DNA of 64,000 nucleotides, taken from Pocillopora verrucosa (lineage: Eukaryota; Cnidaria; Anthozoa; Scleractinia; Pocilloporidae). The notes beneath the pieces are model-generated. The model saw nothing but the letters and a program-made list of their open reading frames with translations, made no database searches and had not been told where the DNA came from. Below are positions 62,880-64,000 of this stretch, in pieces. Location: NCBI RefSeq assembly GCF_036669915.1, contig NC_089324.1, forward strand, positions 10,704,335-10,768,334, given 5' to 3'. Within the stretch, counting starts at the first letter, position 1, and every line of letters begins with the position of its first letter. The position numbers were made by a program, and so were the translations under genes.

Positions 62880-64000
62880 TAGTTCAGTAGTGTTCTAATC
62901 TTCATGTCAAGTGCAGTTATCTACGGCAGGCAAAGCAAACAATATCATTAGTCTCGATGTTTCTGTTGAATTTATCATAAATTTGCCTCAAATCCTAACC
63001 ACTTCTTATAGTATTTCCGAAATTGTGGGAAGCAAATACACGGTCGATGGTGTTAAATTTTATAGGTAAACAAAACATGACAATCGGAGGAACAATCATA
63101 CAATGGAATGAATCAAGAACAAGCTGTTCACTGTACAACACTAATTTCTGGTTACCATGTATCTGCGGCAAAAAACCATGTATCATCGGAAAAACTAAGA
63201 GAACTTCATTGCATTCGCTTTCACTCGTCTTCAATGCATCACAATACTTTGAAATGGAAGTCCAATGTAAATTCTAAATGTTCATCAAAATTACAGTTTC
63301 AAGGCAACTGTTTTCATACTAATAATGTTGCGAACATTACATTACCTGAGCAAAAAACCACGTTACTGAAGAGTTCAGAATAATGTTAGGTAGCACTTAA
63401 GGAGGAAACTATGCGCTGTCAAGCCCACCATACTCAGCGAAAGGCACCAAGTACTGTCGATCTGCCTTTCTCGGTTCTCTAATACACAATCAATTCTACT
63501 TACATCCAATTTTACCCCACTCTGTGGAACTCTGGTTAATTTCTTCGACTCTTACAATTTGATTCTCTCTGAATACTTTTTACTGACCTCTCCCTGATTT
63601 GTGTCGCGCATGCTACTAAATGAACTATGAAGTACATGCTTATATAGTCACTACAGATAGGCATGGGCGGACATGCCAATCAACTGGCTTTGAATTATTA
63701 TTTTAGACCACGGTGTCTGCAAAGTAGACAATGACTCAAGCATAGCGAATCTATTACGCGGGTCGCTTACACGCAAAGAATTCTGACATTTTCGCTCATA
63801 AATTGTATATTTAGTTTTTCTTTATAAAAAATGTTAAATAAAAATATTAGAGAATACTCGAAGATCAGATTTCAAAATACTTAAAAGTACATTTTGGCTA
63901 TAACTATCACTTTTTCTAGTTTCAGAATACGCTGTCTCTAAATGCCCTGCAACCAGGTACGTTCTAAAATAGACAAAATGTCTGGCAGTCAGAAATTTCC
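62880..64000 (-). repeat. R locus, copy 7 (runs off the window)
   Basis: Contains minus ORF 63234-62995 (MKTSESECNEVLLVFPMIHG...), the exon-like ATG segment near 63610 with TAA, the TATA-like box near 63640, and continues past the end at the GTCTGGCAGTCAGAAATTTCC word. Unlike palindrome copies 3 and 6 it keeps the CTAATACACAATC segment. Confidence 0.68.

Noticed and set aside
1..64000. Bacterial features: operons, ribosome binding sites, CRISPR, phage attachment sites
   Set aside because: Spliced exons and eukaryotic retroelements throughout; no regularly spaced short repeats with unique spacers were seen.

Overview
The window looks like AT-rich animal nuclear DNA, most likely from a hexacorallian cnidarian (a stony coral or relative). 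This is inferred, not proven. The reasons are GT-AG spliced genes with small exons, a METTL27-type methyltransferase split into three exons, a secreted cysteine-containing domain of a type I associate with cnidarian proteins, and a repeat mix of DIRS tyrosine-recombinase retroelements, Penelope-like elements with GIY-YIG endonuclease, a Helentron fragment with helicase plus endonuclease, and LINE, pogo and Harbinger-like relics. I see no bacterial features, no CRISPR array and no rRNA.

Layout. 0-5.3 kb: graveyard of retroelements, with a DIRS-like element on the minus strand (gag-like, reverse transcriptase and tyrosine recombinase pieces), a decayed C2H2 zinc-finger fragment and two oppositely oriented Penelope fragments. 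5.6-6.7 kb: a broken METTL27 copy on the plus strand. 7.9-39.8 kb: a tandem segmental array of four related units. Each unit carries METTL27 on the minus strand; copies B (8.6-11.0), C (18.2-20.1) and E (37.9-39.3) are intact by eye and copy D (34.4) keeps only its last exon. Decayed plus-strand exons lie antisense inside the same units. The units are separated by a multicopy locus I call R. Copy D's unit is split by a 9,180-bp element with long terminal inverted repeats and a TTAA target duplication. That element itself holds an LTR-like insert, a zinc-finger-tailed transposase relic and a Helentron relic.

39.8-40.7 kb: LINE 3' end. 41.9-56.1 kb: a very large palindrome, with arms of about 7 kb around a spacer of about 0.5 kb. 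Each arm contains two R copies, a tRNA-derived repeat and an unidentified protein-like family (called X). The arms differ by a Harbinger-like insertion on the left and a LINE-bearing segment on the right. 56.1-61.9 kb: mostly single-copy DNA with one recognisable gene, the last two exons of a secreted protein (59.8-61.1). 62-64 kb: an inverted copy of the LINE/tRNA-like segment, then another R copy running off the window.

The only genes I regard as probably functional are METTL27 copies B, C and E and the secreted-protein gene. Family X and the R locus are conserved between copies, but recent duplication alone could explain that. The genes do not form an operon or pathway; what links them is shared duplication history.
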